A stretch of 61,424 nucleotides of DNA, from the NCBI GenBank assembly GCA_963708895.1, contig CAVPUE010000008.1, forward strand, positions 1 to 61,424. Reading direction: 5' to 3'. This DNA comes from Bacillus_BD sp963708895. GTDB lineage: Bacteria; Bacillota; Bacilli; Bacillales; Cytobacillaceae. Positions 24,451 through 33,639 of this stretch are shown in pieces; within the stretch, counting starts at the first letter, position 1, and each line of letters starts with the position of its first letter. The position numbers were made by a program, and so were the translations under genes. The notes beneath the pieces are model-generated. The model had not been told where the DNA came from, searched no databases, and was given only the letters and a program-made list of their open reading frames with translations.

Positions 24451-25533
24451 TTATTCTTTTTTGTTTTCCATTTTAAAATAATGATAGTCATGATTGGAAT
24501 GATCAATTGCATCGATAATCTGAAAATAAATTAGAATAGGTGACTTTAACGTCTTTAAGTGGTCACCATAGTTAACCGCAATCAAAATGGAAAAGCATGA
24601 TACAAGCATAGAAATTGGTATAGCAAAATATCGATAAGGTAGCCGGAAAATATATTCCATCCCTTTTAACCCACAATAGACATAAACAGAAACTTTAGTA
24701 ATTACTCCTAAAGTCATGATAAAAACAACAATGACATCGATTCTTTCTAAAAAATGCCCAATAGATACCAGTCTTGCCGCACTTAACATGGGAAAATTGG
24801 AGTATTGGAAGACATCCGCTCCTACTGTGATGATCACTAATATCGTACTGATTACAAGGAATATTCCAGCGGTGAATACAGCTATAAAGGAAATTTTCTT
24901 ACCCTTCCCCAATTTATTGACACTTGTTAAAAGAACGGTAAAAACAATCAATTCTCCAAAGGGAAATATGAGCATATGTGGGAACATCGACTTTAAAATT
25001 GGTTTTATTCCATCTCCTAGGATTGGTTGTAGATTGTGAACCTGAATATTTGGAAGTAAAAAGATCAAAAGAAGAATGATAAACAACACCGTATACGGGG
25101 TAAATATTTCAGATACTCTTGCCAATACCTCTATACCCAGATAAAGAATATAGGCCATTACTAGCACAATAGATAATGTAATAACCTCTATCGGTGTATT
25201 GGGAAGAATAGCCGTAGTAATCATCTCTCCAAAAGTACGAATCACCCTTGTTGTTGCGTAAAGAAAATAAATCACATACCCTAGACTTAGCAAAATGGAA
25301 ATGGGTCTTGTAAAGCAATACTCCAATATTTCAAAAAGATTTTTGTTTGGCAAAAACCCGTTGATGCTGTAATACAAATACATCAACCCAATCCCAATGA
25401 AAGTCATCAAAAAAATCGCAATCCAAGCATTTTGCATGGCATCTTTTCCTATGCCAATGACGATTGCACTTCCCAGTAAAAAGTTAAAAATAAGTACAAA
25501 TAATTGCGTTAAAGATATATTTTCTTTCACCAT
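24451..25533 (-). CDS. Spore germinant receptor permease subunit GerB
   Basis: A 360-residue, roughly ten-helix membrane protein of the GerAB/ArcD/ProY (APC-type) family, the germinant-binding subunit of a GerA receptor. Features include the N-terminal ISLTQLFVLIFNFLLGSAIV, PYTVLFIILLLIFLLP and LIFPFGELIVFTVLL. Second gene of the operon; gerA starts 88 bases after its stop. Confidence 0.9.
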   Translation of the reverse strand: MVKENISLTQLFVLIFNFLLGSAIVIGIGKDAMQNAWIAIFLMTFIGIGLMYLYYSINGFLPNKNLFEILEYCFTRPISILLSLGYVIYFLYATTRVIRTFGEMITTAILPNTPIEVITLSIVLVMAYILYLGIEVLARVSEIFTPYTVLFIILLLIFLLPNIQVHNLQPILGDGIKPILKSMFPHMLIFPFGELIVFTVLLTSVNKLGKGKKISFIAVFTAGIFLVISTILVIITVGADVFQYSNFPMLSAARLVSIGHFLERIDVIVVFIMTLGVITKVSVYVYCGLKGMEYIFRLPYRYFAIPISMLVSCFSILIAVNYGDHLKTLKSPILIYFQIIDAIDHSNHDYHYFKMENKKE

Positions 25534-25614
25534 AAGTAACTTAATCCCCTTTAATACAACTACTGTTAACTTTTGTCGATATTCACCACTTTCCGACTTG
25601 TAAAACTTGTGGCA

Positions 25615-25845
25615 TTATATGGTTTGCTTTTTACGTTTTTTCTTCATGATTCTTATATCAATAATAATGGCTGATAGAAAGCCGATAGCAAATATACAGT
25701 AGAGGATGATTCTGCCAATTAATATATCTGAATAAAACAGAACTCCCCATGCCTCGAAGAAAGAATAATGATAGGTAAAGATATTAGTGCCGATGACGAG
25801 ACTAGTTAACAAAATAAAGACAAGAAAAAAACCAACTGTAACCAT
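25615..25845 (-). CDS. Two-TM small membrane protein, likely germinant receptor D subunit
   Basis: A 76-residue protein with two predicted TM helices (VGFFLVFILLTSLVIGTNIF and IGRIILYCIFAIGFLSAII) and a basic C-terminal tail. It is first in the ger operon, 81 bases before gerB. Several GerA-type operons encode a small 2-TM D subunit that modulates receptor function, so this is the likely role. ATG at 25845 follows GGAAAGGAAG; an upstream TTG at 25863 would overlap that site. Confidence 0.65.
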   Translation of the reverse strand: MVTVGFFLVFILLTSLVIGTNIFTYHYSFFEAWGVLFYSDILIGRIILYCIFAIGFLSAIIIDIRIMKKKRKKQTI

Positions 25846-26057
25846 TTTCTTCTTCCTTTCCAATTTTCTCCTTTACTCATCAATTCTTTCACTTACTCAC
25901 TTTTTAATAACTCACATTCTTAGCATGTCTCCCAATAGAATTTTTATCCAGTAATATCCATTTTTACTTAACGTAATCTTAATTAATGATTTTTTGCCAA
26001 CAAAAAGATGCCTAGGATCACATCCCAAGCACCTAACAATACTTCTTATTTAATCAA

Positions 26058-26114
26058 GATTGCTTTCGTAAAGCTTATTTCTATCCAAAAGCAACAATGT
26101 TTGAGAAAAGAGCT
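26058..26114 (-). repeat. MITE-like element, copy D (internally deleted)
   Basis: A 57-bp derivative keeping both ends (GATTGCTTTCGTAAAG and AAGCAACAATGTTTGAGAAA) and flanked by a perfect 8-bp direct repeat TTAATCAA (26050-26057 and 26115-26122). The right duplication contains the TAA stop of the small gene at 26115. Confidence 0.85.
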
Positions 26115-26249
26115 TTAATCAATGTTTTCCGTAGACTGTCTCTCTTTACTTCCTGTTGTAAATTCTACTAATTCTTCACTTGTTCGCGGTTGTCTTTTCT
26201 TATTCTTATTACGCTGTGCATTCGCATTTCCACGTTTTGTTCTACCCAC
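26115..26249 (-). CDS. Small basic protein, unknown (44 aa)
   Basis: A 44-residue ORF below usual cut-offs. GTG at 26249 follows AAAGGGG with an 11-base spacer. The N-terminal half is rich in Arg, Lys, Asn and Gln (GRTKRGNANAQRNKNKKRQP), the second half acidic. The profile resembles small spore or stress proteins of Bacillus, but I do not recognise a family. Its stop codon lies exactly in the target duplication of MITE copy D. Confidence 0.6.
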   Translation of the reverse strand: MGRTKRGNANAQRNKNKKRQPRTSEELVEFTTGSKERQSTENID

Positions 26250-26326
26250 TGTTCATACACCCCTTTAAAATGTCTTACAGTAAGTAGTATTTCTTGTCTT
26301 TTACTCTTTATTCCTGCGAACTATCA

Positions 26327-27488
26327 TTACCGTTTTCTAGGATAACTCTTTTGAATATCGACAATATTTTCCCCATGGAATCGTTTGACCTCCACAGAAA
26401 TATCCAGTTCATTTGCGTATTGTTTGAGTTCTCTTTCTTCCCGTTCCGTTACTAAAGAAATTACCGTTCCGCTTGCCCCGAATCTTCCTGTTCTTCCTGA
26501 GCGATGTACATATTGATTCTTATCTTTCGAGAAATCATAGTGGACAACATGGGTAATCCCTTGGATATCAAGTCCCCTTGCAGCGACATCAGTCGCAATC
26601 AACATCGGTGTTTTTCCTTCACGAAACTCTTTAATCGACTTTTGACGATCCATTTTGTTCAGATCACTGTGAAGGGTACTGACCTTTATTTGCTTAAAGT
26701 GTAGCTTCTCAGCTATTACGGTTAAATTACCAATATCCTTTACAAACACAAGGGCCTTAACATTTTTAAGTCGAGAAATTTTTTCAATAAGCTTGATTTT
26801 GTCTCGTTGTTCACTCATAAAATAAATATGATCAACTCTGACCACCTACAATCGTTTCGTCCTTTTCAACCTTTATCACTTCTGCATCTTGTGAAAAACC
26901 CTTTACTAATTTTACAATAGGGTCTGGTAATGTAGCTGAAAAAAGCACCACTTGTCTATCACTCAATGTCGATTTCACTATTTGCTTCACATATTCAACA
27001 TTTTCAGAGACAAGCAATTGATCGCCTTCATCCAAGACAATCGTCTTCACTTCATGCATTTTTAATTTTTTCTGTTTAATTAACTCCAAAATCCGGCCAG
27101 GAGTTCCTATGGCAAGGTGTGGATGTTTTTTTAACTTTTCGAGCTGTCTTTTTACATTAGCACCGCCAATAAAAGAAGCGGCTCTGATTCCACTACCCTC
27201 AGACCACTTTTGACATTCATCTAGAATTTGCATCACTAGTTCTTGTGAAGAGGCCAAAATAACAGCCTGTACGGATTTTTTGTCTGGATCTATTTGGTTT
27301 AGAACCGGCAATAAATAAGCAAGGGTTTTTCCAGTTCCTGTTGGTGATTGAGCGATTACATCTTTATTCTGTGCAATCATAGGAATAGCATAGGACTGAA
27401 TCGTTGTTGGTGTCTGAAATCCTACCTTTTCCCATATTTGTCCAATAAACGGCTTAAGCTCATGAATTATCTTTTGATTTTCAGTCAT
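26327..27488 (-). pseudogene. yfmL: DEAD-box RNA helicase, YfmL-like (frameshifted)
   Basis: An ATP-dependent RNA helicase. Motifs: Q-motif region FQTPTTIQSYAIPMI, Walker A AQSPTGTGKT, Ib TPGR, DEGD in place of DEAD, SAT (LFSATLPD), and in the second frame the helicase C domain with DVAARGLDI and HRSGRTGRFG. One extra base near 26842 separates the frames (VGG / RVDHIYFM). Corrected length is about 386 residues, the short class without an RNA-binding tail, like YfmL/CshB relatives. AAAGGAG before ATG 27488. MITE copy E lies directly upstream. Confidence 0.85.
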
Positions 27489-27507
27489 TCCGATCTCCTT
27501 TATAATA

Positions 27508-27679
27508 GGCTCTTTTCTCAAATTTGTTGCTTTTGTGATAAAAAAGCTGATTGTCATTGATTCCCGTTGACATTGGTTATTAATTTTGAGAAAAGAGCTG
27601 CAAATTTATAAAACGCAAAATAGCTTTCTACGTTAAAATCGGCCTTTGGATTTTAACAACAAACTTTACAAAAATAGCC
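27508..27679 (+). repeat. MITE-like element, copy E
   Basis: A 172-bp copy, GGCTCTTTTCTCAAATTTG to ACAAAAATAGCC, flanked by a perfect 8-bp direct repeat TTATAATA (27500-27507 and 27680-27687). It occupies the 5' region of the helicase gene, and with the terminator at 27761 fills the 348-bp gap. Confidence 0.9.
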
Positions 27680-27760
27680 TTATAATAAAAAGCTCTTTTC
27701 TCTTCATTATACTCTTTTATACTTTTTTTAAAAAGTTTACGGATAGCATTGTTTTATAAC

Positions 27761-27800
27761 TTAAAAAAGCGCGATAGGGAGATTCCCTAACACGCTTTAC
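27761..27800 (-). terminator. Terminator after the HPr-like gene
   Basis: AAAGCGTGTTAGGGA...TCCCTATCGCGCTTTTTT on the minus strand, 36 bases after the stop. Confidence 0.75.
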
Positions 27801-27836
27801 AATCCACTTAATCCAAACTTGAACGATTATTTCCGC

Positions 27837-28106
27837 TTATGCTGAAATTAACTTGTTCTCTTCCAACGTTTCTGTTAATGCATTAATCACGGCCTCTGCA
27901 TCTTCTCCAATTGCGCTTACCTTCACCTCTGACCCTTGGGAAACACCTAAAGACATGACACCCATAATTGACTTTAAGTTAACCTTTTTTGCCTTATATT
28001 CAAGGCTAACCTCTGAAGCAAATTTATTGGCTGTATTTACTAAAAGTGTTACTTGTTGTGCCTGAAGTCCTTGTTCATCTGTAATCGTATATGTCTTTTC
28101 TGCCAT
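27837..28106 (-). CDS. HPr-family protein lacking the phospho-carrier histidine (Crh-like)
   Basis: An 89-residue HPr-fold protein. Ser46 and its surroundings are perfectly kept (NLKSIMGVMSLG), but the catalytic His15 is Gln and Arg17-Pro18 are Gln-Gln (GLQAQQVTLLV). It therefore cannot carry phosphate from enzyme I. B. subtilis Crh also has Gln15 and acts only through Ser46 phosphorylation and CcpA. This protein is otherwise closer to HPr and retains no ArgPro pair, and it does not sit in the usual crh (whiA/yvcJ) neighbourhood. A monocistronic gene with its own terminator. Confidence 0.8.
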   Translation of the reverse strand: MAEKTYTITDEQGLQAQQVTLLVNTANKFASEVSLEYKAKKVNLKSIMGVMSLGVSQGSEVKVSAIGEDAEAVINALTETLEENKLISA

Positions 28107-28200
28107 TATATCTGTTCCTCCTGTTGATTATGTATGTATTTATAAGGTTTCTCGAAAAGTTAGTTACTATTCATTTTCATTATAAATTAAATACAAAAAA

Positions 28201-28245
28201 AAGAAAGGGATCATCTCATTATTATCTCTAAATGATCCCTTTCTT
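28201..28245 (-). terminator. Terminator after tatA
   Basis: AGAAAGGGATCAT...ATGATCCCTTTCT, 13-bp perfect stem directly after the tatA stop, followed by a T run on the minus strand. Confidence 0.85.
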
Positions 28246-28248
28246 CGT

Positions 28249-28461
28249 TTATTTGATTCTTTTAATTTCTTTATCGTCTACTTTTTCCTCAGATTTAGCT
28301 ACATCATCATCGTCATCTACTAAATCTTTTGCAGAACGTTTAAATTCTTTTAACGTACTTCCAACTGCTCTACCTAATTCCGGTAACTTTTTTGGACCGA
28401 AAATGATTAAGGCAAGCACAATGATTAAGATTAAACCTGGAACTCCAATATTAGCTAGCAT
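28249..28461 (-). CDS. tatA: Sec-independent protein translocase subunit TatA
   Basis: A 70-residue TatA: N-terminal TM helix (LANIGVPGLILIIVLALIIF), the FGPKKLPELGRAVG hinge and amphipathic helix, and a very acidic tail (DLVDDDDDVAKSEEKVDD). It forms the pore of the twin-arginine pathway, which exports folded proteins. ATG at 28461 follows TGGAGG. It lies just downstream of the Tat-dependent phoX gene, comparable to phoD-tatAd-tatCd in B. subtilis, but no tatC is present here. Confidence 0.9.
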   Translation of the reverse strand: MLANIGVPGLILIIVLALIIFGPKKLPELGRAVGSTLKEFKRSAKDLVDDDDDVAKSEEKVDDKEIKRIK

Positions 28462-28547
28462 ACTATACCTCCATTTCGGTGCACACCGCAAAAGGACAAT
28501 TCACTATCATTTGTCCATTTACGGCACCAGAATAAGATGGATTTTAA

Positions 28548-30213
28548 TTAAAATCCTGTAATTGCTACAACACTTGGTCTTGGCATTGTGTCACCTTTAC
28601 GGTGTGGCCACATGCTTGTAGGATTTTTTAGCATCTTTTGTACCTTCACCTGGATGTTGTACAGCTAAGAATAATGTTGTTTCATCTGTGTGTAAAGCAT
28701 GGACCAGTCATTTCAGCTTCAACCGGACCTGAAGCAAATTGGATATGCTTCTCCTACTTCATCTTCTTTTACATTTTTATAAGCAACAGTTGGAATAACA
28801 AATAATCCGTTATTTTTGAAGTGCTTATGAATCCCTTTATTTAAGCTGCTTGAAGAAATATCAGTAACAGTCCAAAGATTAGCATTGCTATCAAACGTTA
28901 AGTTATCAGGTGCACTAAAGCCGCTTTGTTTACCGCCAGCTGCAAAAATTTCAAAATCAAATGTTAATGAACCAAGATCATTATTGTCTTCGATAAATCT
29001 TGTAATATGACCATGGAAGTTACCATGTCTGTCATTGTTTGTATGTGCAATGAAGATTGTTTTATCGAATGGACTGAGATTTCAACGTCTTCTGGACGGT
29101 CTGTTGGTGTTCCACCAAGTAAAATAGAAGCTTCATCCGCATAAACAAGTACATCTGCTTGAGTTTGGTATTTTGCTTCTAGGTCTGCTTTACCTTTAAT
29201 TGCTGCCTTTACATTTTCAATTGTCATGGCTACCCATTGACCTTTTTTCATGTTAGCAACATAAAGAGTACCTTCTTCTAATAAAGTCTAGAATTAGCTT
29301 TTCCACTAGATTCTACATATTTATTTTTACTAATAAATTTATACACACATGCGTCTTTAACATCATCACCCATGTAAACAGCAACACGTCCATCATTTGT
29401 TAGACCCATTGCAGCATTTTCATGGTGGAAACGACCTAATGCTGTATGCTTACGAACTTTGAAGTTTGGATCAAATGGATCAACTTCAACGATCCAGCCA
29501 TAGTGATTTTCGTTTAAACCAGCTGCTTCACATAGTATCTTCATAGTTTTCTTCAGCAGAAAGAACTGTGTTCCATAATGTTTTACCACCAGAACAGTTT
29601 GCAAATGTTCCTTGTACATTTGTTGCATAGCCATTGCTTTTGAACCTTTACTGCAGGACCTGTTAATTCGAATATCAGTTAATCCACTTACACGGCGTGC
29701 ATATTTAGAATCTGTAACCATCTTCCAGCCGCCTTTTTTATCACCTTTTACTTCGATGATCGATCCACCTTGAACATAAAGCAATTTTTCAATTTGTTCT
29801 TTAGAGTATTCTTTACCATTAGCTGGCGCACCTGTAACAAAAACATCACTTGAATACTCATGGTTTACCCAAAGTAATCCATGGTTGCTAGATCCATCAA
29901 TTGGAAAATATTGAGTGAAGTCACAGTTAAATCCGAAAGTATCTCCAGCTTCATTAATTTTATCTCCATATGCAGCAACAACTTCATATTTATATCCTTT
30001 TGGAAGAACAATATCATCTGCATCAGATGGTTGAATTGGTTTAAAGTTTAAACCAGATACTTTTTTATTAAATCCAAATAAATTATTTGCAGCATCTCTT
30101 CCTTTTGCTTCTACTTTTGGAGCTAGTCCACCTAGACCAGCAGATGCTACTGTTAATGCTGCTGCCCCTGTACCCACATATGTTAAAAATTTACGACGAT
30201 TGATATCAGCCAT
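28548..30213 (-). pseudogene. phoX: PhoX-family (DUF839) secreted alkaline phosphatase, Tat substrate (multiply frameshifted)
   Basis: A secreted calcium/iron-dependent phosphatase. The N-terminus is a clear twin-arginine signal (INRRKFLTYVGTGAAALTVA), then the PhoX pattern DIVLPKGYKYEVVAAYGD, LLWVNHEYSS, AAGLNENHYGWIVEVDPFDP, ALGRFHHENAAMGLTNDGR, GDTMPRPSVVAITGF. At least seven frame changes (near 29690, 29640, 29540, 29282, 29070, 28735, 28625) break it, yet the protein sequence is well conserved throughout, to the TAA at 28548-28550. About 550 residues after correction. Adjacent tatA supports Tat export. TTAACA motifs upstream (30200-30370) might be Pho boxes; weak. Confidence 0.82.
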
Positions 30214-30470
30214 TATTTATTTCTCCCTCTTTCCACTTGTTTTTAACGTTATCATATTGATAATCTTAATAAACAAATGTTAAGAGAATGTCCAGAATAG
30301 ATTAAGAGATTATAAATAAATGTATATTTTATTACATAATTGTTAACTTTTCGTCAAAAATCGATAGAATCAACACTATTTCCCACTATATTCAATGCAA
30401 AAAGACCTTTAAAATGAAAGATATATTTCTTCATCATCTTTACATTTCTTAATATTATCCAATGCAGTAT

Positions 30471-30514
30471 AAAAAGAGTCCCAATAGCAAGCAAATGCCA
30501 TCAGAACTCTTTCT
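30471..30514 (-). terminator. Terminator after the alanine symporter gene
   Basis: AAAGAGTTC...GGGACTCTTTTT around a loop of about 20 bases, 18 bases past the stop. The rest of the gap 30214-30470 holds the phoX upstream region with TTAACA repeats and nothing else I can name. Confidence 0.65.
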
Positions 30515-30531
30515 ATAATTAATCATAAATG

Positions 30532-31901
30532 TTAAACCGAAATATCCGGATTACGTTGTTGCAACTTTTCTTCTGCACGAAGCTTTTTGAAAGATCTTGT
30601 TTCTGCTACCACTACACCGGATAGGAGTAAGAGACCAATTAAGTTTGGAATAGCCATTAACGCATTAAAGATATCCGCGATTGTCCAAACTAAGCCTAAA
30701 TTCATACCCGCACCAAGTAAAACCGTTAAGGTATAGATCACACGATAAACACTTATCGACTTATTCCCAAATAAGTATTCAAAACATTTTTCACCATAGT
30801 AGGCCCAGCCTAATACAGTTGAGTATGCGAATAAAATGATACCGATTGTCACAATCCAACCACCACCAGGTAGCATCGAGTCAAAGGTTTTTGTTGTTAA
30901 TGCCGCACCTGTTAAATCACCATTTCCAATATACATACCACCCATTACTAACGTAATACCCGTAATCGAACAAACGATAATCGTATCAAGGAATGTACCT
31001 GTCATCGAAATAAGCGCTTGACGTCCTGGATGGTCTGTCTTTGCTGCTGCTGCTGCAATTGGTGCAGAACCCATACCTGCTTCATTTGAGAATACACCAC
31101 GCGCTACCCCCCAACGAATGACGGCACCAATCGCACCACCTGCTACAGCTTGTCCTGTAAAAGCATCTGTAAAAATAAGTCCTAATGCATGTGGAAGTAA
31201 ATCTAAATTAATAACAATAATGACAAGTCCACCTACAACATAGAAAACAGCCATGATTGGTACAAAATAAGAGGTTACTCTTACCTATACTTTTAATACC
31301 ACCTAAAATAACTAATGCGGTAAACACTGTTAAAATAACACCTGTAATCCATGGATTCACACCCATGCTTTCCTGTACTGCAGCTGCTACAGAGTTCGAT
31401 TGTACAGAACTACCAATACCAAATGCAGCAATTGAACCAAATAAGGCAAATAGAACAGCAAGCCATTTCCAGCCTAGACCTTTTTCAATATAATACATCG
31501 GTCCTCCAGCCATAAATCCGTTTTTTTCTACCCGATATTTAACGGCAAGTATGGCTTCTGCATACTTTGTTGCCATCCCTACAAGGGCTGTAATCCACAT
31601 CCAAAAAACAGCACCAGGTCCCCCCAAGTACAACAGCTGTTGCAACCCCAGCGATGTTACCAGTACCAATCGTTGCAGCTAATGCCGTCATTAATGATTG
31701 GAAATGGGAGATGTCTCCTTTGGAGGTTGAATCTTGATTCTTAGAAAAGGCTAGTTTTAGTGCGTAAGGCAGACTACTAAATTGATAAAAACCAATACGA
31801 ATCGTTAAAAAAAGCCCTGTTCCTACGATTAAAATAAGTGTTGGAGGTCCCCAGACTACTCCACTTAGCCAATTTAAAAACTCTGTCACTGCATTCACCA
31901 A
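30532..31901 (-). pseudogene. Sodium:alanine symporter, AGCS family (frameshifted)
   Basis: An amino-acid carrier of the AGCS family. Typical segments: NWLSGVVWGPPTLILIVGTG, LAATIGTGNIAGVATAVVLGG, then in the next frame GPGAVFWMWITALVGMATKY and GGPMYYIEKGLGWKWLA, then NEAGMGSAPIAAAAAKTDHP. One extra G in a G-run (31620) and one extra base near 31283 break it. Corrected length about 455 residues, normal. The start is a TTG or GTG near 31901-31898 behind GAGAGGGT. Transports alanine or glycine with Na+. Confidence 0.87.
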
Positions 31902-32123
31902 CCCTCTCTTCTATTTATTTATAAATATTGATCTGCCATAGATGGCAGTAATCAACGAATATACAATTTATTTTAATTTGTATTAATATTCTATCTTTTT
32001 AGTCAAAATCCTCCTTTTTGAAAATGACAAATATTATAAAACCCCGTTTAAGCCTGAAACAAAGCAGTTTTCTTCATTTTTCATTTTACTTGGTCTATGA
32101 TTAAGGTAAGTCTAAAACAATGT

Positions 32124-32152
32124 AAATGAATAAATGAAATACTTATTCATTT
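32124..32152. promoter_or_regulatory. Operator-like inverted repeat upstream of the MFS pump
   Basis: AAATGAATAA and TTATTCATTT, a 10-bp perfect inverted repeat with a 9-base spacer, ending 26 bases before the pump's start codon. The size and symmetry fit a TetR- or MarR-type operator. No regulator gene is adjacent. Confidence 0.5.
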
Positions 32153-32178
32153 AAGAAAAGAAAGAAGTGTTGCTATAC

Positions 32179-33402
32179 ATGATTGACAATAAAAAGGCGA
32201 AGTATAATCTAAGGATTATGTGGTTTGCTAACTTTTTCGTTGGTGCTAGTATGACGATGATTCTCCCATTTATCTCATTATATATAGCTACTTTTGGGGA
32301 CTTTTCGGATACATATGTTCAACAATGGGCAGGTTGGGCCTTTTCGATTACCTTTTTTACGGCCTTTTTATTTGCACCGATTTGGGGAAAAATTGGTGAT
32401 AAATATGGACGAAAAAAAATACTCATTTTTTCAGGGCTTGGCTTAGCTTCATCCCTTTTTCTCATGGGATTTGTAACAAATGTATGGCAGTTATTTACGT
32501 TAAGACTTTTTACAGGTGTTTTTACAGGCTTTATTGCCACCTCACAGGCCTATATTTCCACTCAGACTCCAAAGGAAATCGCTGGTCGTGCCCTCGGAAC
32601 CTTACAAACAGGAAATATCACAGGGAGTTTAATGGGTCCACTGTTTGGAGGAATGGTGGCTGATGCCGTTGGATTCTCTATGACTTTCCAATTAACTTCC
32701 TTCCTCATCTTAATTTCTGTGATTCTCGTTTTTACCACAAAGGAATTTAAGCTAGAATCTAAGACTGATTCGAAAAAAAGTTATTCAAGCAAAGAAGTAA
32801 TCTTTCGGATTGTTCATAACCCTGTCATGATTACCGTTCTGCTACTATCTACCCTTATTCAAGTAGCTAATTTTAGTATTCAGCCGATTCTGTCATTATT
32901 CGTTAATGATTTACATGGGGATGAAAACCTAGCCTTTTTCTCCGGAATGGCCTTTTCTGCCGCAGGTCTTGGTAGTTTATTAATGGCTAAAAGATGGGGC
33001 AGTCTTGGGGATCGGTTTGGGCATGTTAAAATTCTCATCATCCTTTTGTTTGCGGCAGGACTGATCTATCTTCCTGGAGCGTTTATTACAGATTATTGGC
33101 AACTCGTGTTCATTCGTTTCTTGCTTGGCATTTCTATGGGTGGTCTGATTCCACTCCGGGTTGCCTATATTCGCCAAGAAGCACCGCTTGCGATCCAAGG
33201 CGAAGTATTAGGCTATAACACTAGTCTACAATTCCTTGGCAATTTAATTGGTCCTTCCATCGGTGGAATGATTTCAGGATATTTTGGTTTCTCATCTGTC
33301 TTCATCACCACAAGTGCACTGCTTCTTATCGGTGGAGTCATCTTATTAACCGCTGCTAATAGGCAAACGAAAAAGGACCAACATTCAGTGAAGGTTAGTT
33401 AA
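32179..33402 (+). CDS. MFS multidrug efflux transporter
   Basis: A 407-residue, 12-TM major facilitator of the drug:H+ antiporter-1 type. The loop 2-3 signature is GKIGDKYGRKKIL, and the motif C antiporter region is around LQTGNITGSLMGPLFGGMVAD. It resembles B. subtilis YttB-like and Gram-positive multidrug pumps. ATG at 32179 is preferred over an upstream TTG (32167). A 10-bp inverted repeat just upstream may be an operator. Its TAA stop lies in the target duplication of MITE copy F. Confidence 0.85.
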   Translation: MIDNKKAKYNLRIMWFANFFVGASMTMILPFISLYIATFGDFSDTYVQQWAGWAFSITFFTAFLFAPIWGKIGDKYGRKKILIFSGLGLASSLFLMGFVTNVWQLFTLRLFTGVFTGFIATSQAYISTQTPKEIAGRALGTLQTGNITGSLMGPLFGGMVADAVGFSMTFQLTSFLILISVILVFTTKEFKLESKTDSKKSYSSKEVIFRIVHNPVMITVLLLSTLIQVANFSIQPILSLFVNDLHGDENLAFFSGMAFSAAGLGSLLMAKRWGSLGDRFGHVKILIILLFAAGLIYLPGAFITDYWQLVFIRFLLGISMGGLIPLRVAYIRQEAPLAIQGEVLGYNTSLQFLGNLIGPSIGGMISGYFGFSSVFITTSALLLIGGVILLTAANRQTKKDQHSVKVS

Positions 33403-33403
33403 A

Positions 33404-33585
33404 GTCTCTTTTCTCAAACTTTGTTGCTTTTGGAGAGTTAAAAAGAGAATTCACCTTTTTATCACATTGACACTGGCAATTATTTTTGAGAAAAGAGCTA
33501 CAAACTAATTACGAAGGCACAAAATAGCTATTTCTACGTTAAAATCGGCCGTTAGATTTTAACAACAAACTTTACGAAAAAAGCC
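33404..33585 (+). repeat. MITE-like element, copy F
   Basis: A 182-bp full-length copy, from GTCTCTTTTCTCAAACTTTG to TACGAAAAAAGCC, flanked by perfect 8-bp direct repeats TAGTTAAA (33396-33403 and 33586-33593). The left duplication contains the stop codon of the MFS gene. Confidence 0.92.
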
Positions 33586-33599
33586 TAGTTAAATGAAAA

Positions 33600-33628
33600 A
33601 AAGCGAGGAAAATTCCCTCGCCTTTTTT
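33600..33628. terminator. Bidirectional terminator (MFS / hom)
   Basis: GCGAGGAAAATTCCCTCGC flanked by A and T runs, between convergent genes. Confidence 0.8.
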
Positions 33629-33639
33629 CATTTATTCTA

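Noticed and set aside
26041..26057. Second terminator near 26000-26040
   Set aside because: The GCCTAGGAT/ATCCCAAGC pairing is short and imperfect and no gene clearly ends there.
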